From Sesamum alatum (taxonomy: Eukaryota; Streptophyta; Magnoliopsida; Lamiales; Pedaliaceae): a stretch of 64,000 bases of DNA. Shown here one piece after another: positions 59,700-64,000 of the stretch. The position numbers were made by a program, and so were the translations under genes. The notes below the pieces were generated by a model. It was not told the origin of the DNA. It made no database searches and worked only from the letters and a program-made list of their open reading frames with translations. The stretch covers positions 4,216,001 to 4,280,000 of the forward strand of contig JACGWO010000010.1 in the NCBI GenBank assembly GCA_034509735.1, given 5' to 3'. Positions within the stretch are counted from its first letter, which is position 1, and each line of letters begins with the position of its first letter.

Positions 59700-61079
59700 T
59701 AAAGTAGTGATGATTTTTTTTTTATCTTAAATATGCTGAATTGATATGGCAATGGACACGTCAAAGCAAAAGAATGTTATTGTGAATTGATATTTCAAGA
59801 AACGCGTTGAAGCAAAGAAAAGGTGCACATTTTTAAAATTATTATTAAATAGATAGAATTTTGTATATCTATTTCATTAGAAAAAATATTTCATTATTTT
59901 CTCATGCCATCTCTCCATCTCTGTATTCCTCTTTCACTTTTATATATTTTCAGTTAGAGGCTTTTTATTTTATTTTTGGGTCAAAATTAGATGAGATCTT
60001 TTATCTGATTTAGGGTTAATTTATTTTTGATAATGTATATGTTTTCCCCCTCCATTTTTCTTGGTATAGATTTTTCCTGTAAATTTGATCGAGTTGGTCA
60101 GTCTCAAATTCTCTCTGTGTTAAACGTTCATCCTCTTCGTCATGTATTCCATAAATTCTTTCTTATCTTGACTTTGCAGATTGGTTTTCTGGGGCTAGTT
60201 TTGATCTTATTACCTCGTTCCTCTTTCCGGTAAGTTTCTTTAATGATATGCTTTTTCAAACTAATAATATTTATGTTTCATCCACCCTAAATGTTCTTAA
60301 TTGTAATAGAAAAATGAAATAATAATTAACAGTTTAACTGAAACTGATAATTTTTATTTATGGAACAACCAATAACTTTGAATGAAACTTAATACGTTGT
60401 TTTAATTGTGTTGTAAGTCAGTTGTTGAAGTTCCTAAACCTTGCTTGTATATGCTACAATGTGGACCATCTTGCTGTGGTATAGTCCATCTTTTGAAACC
60501 TAAAGTGTATTCTTTGTGTGTTTAATTTGGTAGCTATCCCTGTTAGTCTTTATGTTATTACACAATTAGTCGCATGGTCGTGTAAGTTTGGAACCTTACT
60601 CTCCCACTTCTCCGTTGTAGAATTTAGAGAAGAGAAAAGCAGCATGCACGTTCAAATTTAGGATTCACATGTATGGTTTTAATATTGAATTAACAGTTTG
60701 TGGGGAACTGAGTCCGGGAGTAAGTGAATCAGTTTGTACGTGGATTAAGTTGTCATATGCGAAAATCATAATATTTTTTATTCTGTTGTTCTTGAGGCAT
60801 GGTAATTGTTTTTTAGTTCCTGGGCCGTAGCTTATTGTATGGTAAGTTTAGCCTTTTTTTGTTGCTAAGAAGAGAAAAATAAATCACATTGTTCTTCAAA
60901 ATCAGCATAAGATTGCAATAATTAGCATAAGGTTCTTTTTATGCTTGCAAGATGTCTTTATTTGGTCTCTCCTAGAATTCAAATTTGTTATACTATTTCT
61001 TGTTTGCGAGAGCAGTCATTTGAAAAGAAACTCCTTGAAAATTAGGATTTATACAGACAAAGAAAGTTGGGGACTTGAA

Positions 61080-63379
61080 ATGAGGAAACGGCTAAAACCT
61101 CGTGGAAATGAAAAAGCATCTGCAGTTGGAAATATGCTGGCGAAAATGTCCAATGCGAAGGTAAATTTATTGTGCCATTTGAGGGAGGCCTCTTAGAATA
61201 ATGGATTTATGAACACAAAACGATGTATGTTCTTCTAAGTATTGGTTATATCAGTAGATCCAGAACTTCTCTCAAGAAATTAGCCGTATTCTTCAACATG
61301 CATAATTGTAGATATCATGCATCTTTGTGGAAGAGTTCTGTGGTAACAAATACAATTATGTTCTATTTATTTATTCTATCCTGGATCCTAGGTCAAAAAT
61401 TTGACTACAGAATTGATAAGTTGCGCTTACATAACAAAAAAAAAAAGAAGAAGAAAAATCTTTTATTAACTTTCTCTTTCCTACTCTGTATTATTTCATG
61501 TCCTTCCTTTTTCCTATATTCGAAGTATGTTCGACTCTATTCATTTTCTAAAATGGGATGCTATGATGTAATTTTTAATTTAAAAGATCTTGTTGGACTA
61601 GTTAAGTGTATTTTCTCACCATAACTTTGATGAATTTCATTCTTATCTCTGACATGGAAATCATTAAGTTTGTTTTATGTTGTTGTTTCTAAAAGATTGT
61701 GTATTTTGTTAAAAGTTAAGGATTGGTTTATGTGTAAACAAACTTACCCTTATTAACTTAATCGACAGTCTGAAATTAGATATCTATTACCAAAAGAAGA
61801 AGCCATACATGTACAAAGGTCTAATTCTAGGAAATAAACGGTTCTATTTCTTATATATGTTAATAGCATTGATATCGGAAACAGTGACCATCACAATAGT
61901 GAGAGTTAAGGCCCCTTACGAGTGTTAGATCTCCAACTGGAGATCTCATATAGCTCACTACTTTACGAAATTTCATAAATTGAGATATTCAGAACTCATA
62001 ACCATGAGTTCCTATGTTAATATGCTTTTATCTTTTGGTTTGACAGAGGAAAAGGAGTGACTCAAATAATTGTCATCAGTGCCATAGGAGAGATAAAGAA
62101 AGAATTGTTAGATGCACCAAGTGCAAGCAGAAGAATTGTTGCACTCCCTGCATCACTAGATGGTGAGAATTTTGTTGCTGAAGACGTTTTTACATTCCAA
62201 TGTTTTACTTGTCTGTCATGCTACTAACATTGTTTGCTTGGGAAGTCTTTGGTTGGATTACCCCCTTATAGTCATGAAAAATTTTGGCTATTCTTGCTTC
62301 CTGCTTGGATAATTGGCCAAGCTTTTCCTGCATGATGACATTGTTCTATTCATTTTCAGACAAAATATGATATATATAATATGTGGAGATGTTATCCTGT
62401 AAACTTTTCCGGCAATGCACAGTGTACATTTGGAAAGCTTATCTTATTCTTGAGTTGCTCAGTATTACAATTTATCTTAGATTGAGGATGAAATGTGTTG
62501 TTGAGACCCTCTCTTTAATTGCTTTTGGGCACTAATATAGCAAGTATGTGCTAATACGCGCATTGGTCGTTTTTGATCATGTGATGACTGTCCAGCACTT
62601 TATTTATGTCTGTTTTTTTAGCGTTTATTGCTCATATTAGTATTACTATAGAGATTTAGATTATATATATATCTTTTATGTTAAGTTACAGTTGCAAACT
62701 GCTCCTGGTTTTGTGAGACTGAAATGTAATGATATGAGCAGTCTGGAAAAGAGAGTGCACATTTTGTTAAAAGAAGGTGGTGAATTCTTTAATATTTGTG
62801 TCATTGTGTGTTTTGAGTCTGATAGCTGATGGATGTAAGCAGTTTTACAATTTTGTTCTCTTCGGTAGGTGGCTGCAATGATCATGTTGGGGTAATAGGT
62901 TATACCTATTTATAAAAGATTTTTTCTCAAACATGCTTGAAGCAAGGGAGCCCCATAGTTCTGCTCTTAAATTGTTGCCTATGTGCTGATATTTATACTT
63001 ATGCCCTACCTTGTTCTTCTCTAATTCTTAATAAGTGTTCACTATTTTTTATACAGGTATCCAACGATGGAGGAGACAGATTGTGAATATGCATGCCCTG
63101 TTTGTCGTGACATTGGCAACTGTGCAGCAAGCTTGCAGTCTAATGCGGCTAATAAAGTTTGTATTTTAGGTTCCTCTCTGGATTTTATTTGGTATTGTAT
63201 TATATGTTTTATAAATGATTTTCTGGTTCTTGCATGTTAGGACTTGATCCCAGAGTTAAAACTTTGCATCAAAGACAAGGTTTAGCACTCAAGACATGTT
63301 GTGAGAGTAATTCTTCCTTATCTGAAACAATTTGTTGCTGAACAAAACATGGAAAGGGAGGAGGAGGCTAGAATTCAAG
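61080..63379 (+). pseudogene. 5' fragment of an IBM1/JMJ25-like (KDM3-type) demethylase gene, copy 2
   Basis: Exons 61,080-61,160, 62,047-62,162, 63,057-63,156 and 63,241-63,379 splice in frame until one stop. They encode MRKRLKPRGNEKASAVGNML, the zinc finger NNCHQCHRRDKERIVRC then TKCKQKNCCTPCITRW, EYACPVCRDIGNCAASLQ and DLIPELKLCIKDKV. A TAG replaces the expected sense codon just after KDKV; beyond it the frame is conserved (HSRHVVRVILPYLKQF, EQNMEREEEARIQ). In IBM1/JMJ25 this block sits directly before the catalytic JmjC domain, which is not present in the window. The family removes H3K9 mono/dimethyl marks from gene bodies. It is better preserved than copy 1 and could be transcribed, but cannot make a full enzyme. 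Confidence 0.85.
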
Positions 63380-64000
63380 GTAACATTAATTCTTATTAGA
63401 GGGTTTTAAAGTTCATGATGTGGATTATCTTTTTGTTTGCTGGATTAGTTTGAGATCCCTTATATTCTGGATGATTTTAAAGATAGAAAACCTGATGCCT
63501 TAGTATGAAAATGATAAAATTAGCTAAAGCCTGCCGCGTATTGTTGGTTTCAATATATAAAATTTTCTTATGCATGAGGTTTGGGTGTGAAGTAATGCCA
63601 ATCCCAATTATTAACATCAATTCAAAGCAATGGATGTATCATGTAGGCTCAGGGAGCTATGCATAGCATATCTGATATAAAATTCTAAAGAATTCTAAGG
63701 ATACCATGTATTTATTTAAAGGAATCAAAGGCCCTCTATAACACAGCAGGTACTTGGACAACATAGTGAAGTAAGAAAAGAAATTTCAAGGGAGTAATTC
63801 TCCAAGAAATATCCAAATCTAGTAAACCGTAGGAGGGAGAGTGCAGTAATGGCTAGGAGCTTCTGCCAATAGTTATCTTCCATGAGACTACAAAACAATA
63901 AATAAATGCAAAAGCCCTAGAACACTATATGTAATGTGCTTGATCAAAGAGGGGGTTGAGGAAACAGAGATGTTGCCAAGCTAGGATGGGAATTTAAGAG

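Larger units (their letters stand above)
59055..64000 (+). repeat. Direct segmental duplication, right copy (runs off the window)
   Basis: Same order and orientation as 41,738-46,751: LTR-like block, leader exons near 59,920-60,235, demethylase exons and introns, then gypsy-like sequence. The final base of the window still aligns (to about 46,751), so the true extent is longer. Confidence 0.93.

Overview
The window is nuclear DNA of a flowering plant, almost certainly a core eudicot. The genes have many GT-AG introns, the intergenic DNA is AT-rich, and the families present are plant ones: laccase, SYP1-class syntaxin, MTV1, an IBM1/JMJ25-type demethylase fragment and a plant mobile domain. 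The repeats are also plant types (copia, chromovirus gypsy, MULE, hAT-like MITEs, tRNA-derived SINEs). I cannot name the species. All exon models below were spliced by eye; the five intact genes close in frame from ATG to stop.

Layout. Positions 1-10.3 kb and 28-37.2 kb are gene-bearing: a secreted laccase (+), a plastid-type glucose-6-phosphate 1-epimerase (+), a SYP112-like cytokinesis/plasma-membrane syntaxin (-), a TMEM53/DUF829 protein (-) and the TGN ENTH protein MTV1 (-). A sixth housekeeping gene, COAD (phosphopantetheine adenylyltransferase, -) at 17.2-19.8 kb, keeps every splice site and motif but carries four one-base deletions, all in short homopolymers. The genes have unrelated roles (cell-wall oxidation, sugar phosphate metabolism, vesicle fusion, vacuolar sorting, CoA synthesis), so there is no operon-like logic.

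Between the genes lie nested mobile elements. The best defined is a 4,466-bp MULE (11,768-16,233) with 316-419 bp inverted ends and a perfect 10-bp target duplication. It carries a broken mudrA transposase on one strand and a broken plant-mobile-domain gene on the other; both stop codons sit exactly at the inner edges of the terminal repeats. A decayed copia element (20.7-25 kb) holds a 348-bp MULE-type MITE with a perfect 9-bp target duplication. Three copies of one SINE family are present, two with clear target duplications.

The last 22 kb (41.7-64 kb) is a repeat structure with no intact gene. A segment of at least 5 kb holding the 5' half of an IBM1/JMJ25-like H3K9-demethylase gene occurs twice in direct orientation (41,738-46,751 and 59,055-64,000, running off the window). 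Between the copies is a large interrupted palindrome (arms 48,068-54,214 and 56,041-58,812). Each demethylase copy has its own disabling lesions. Two later insertions occupy only the left arm, and for one of them the right arm shows the empty site.
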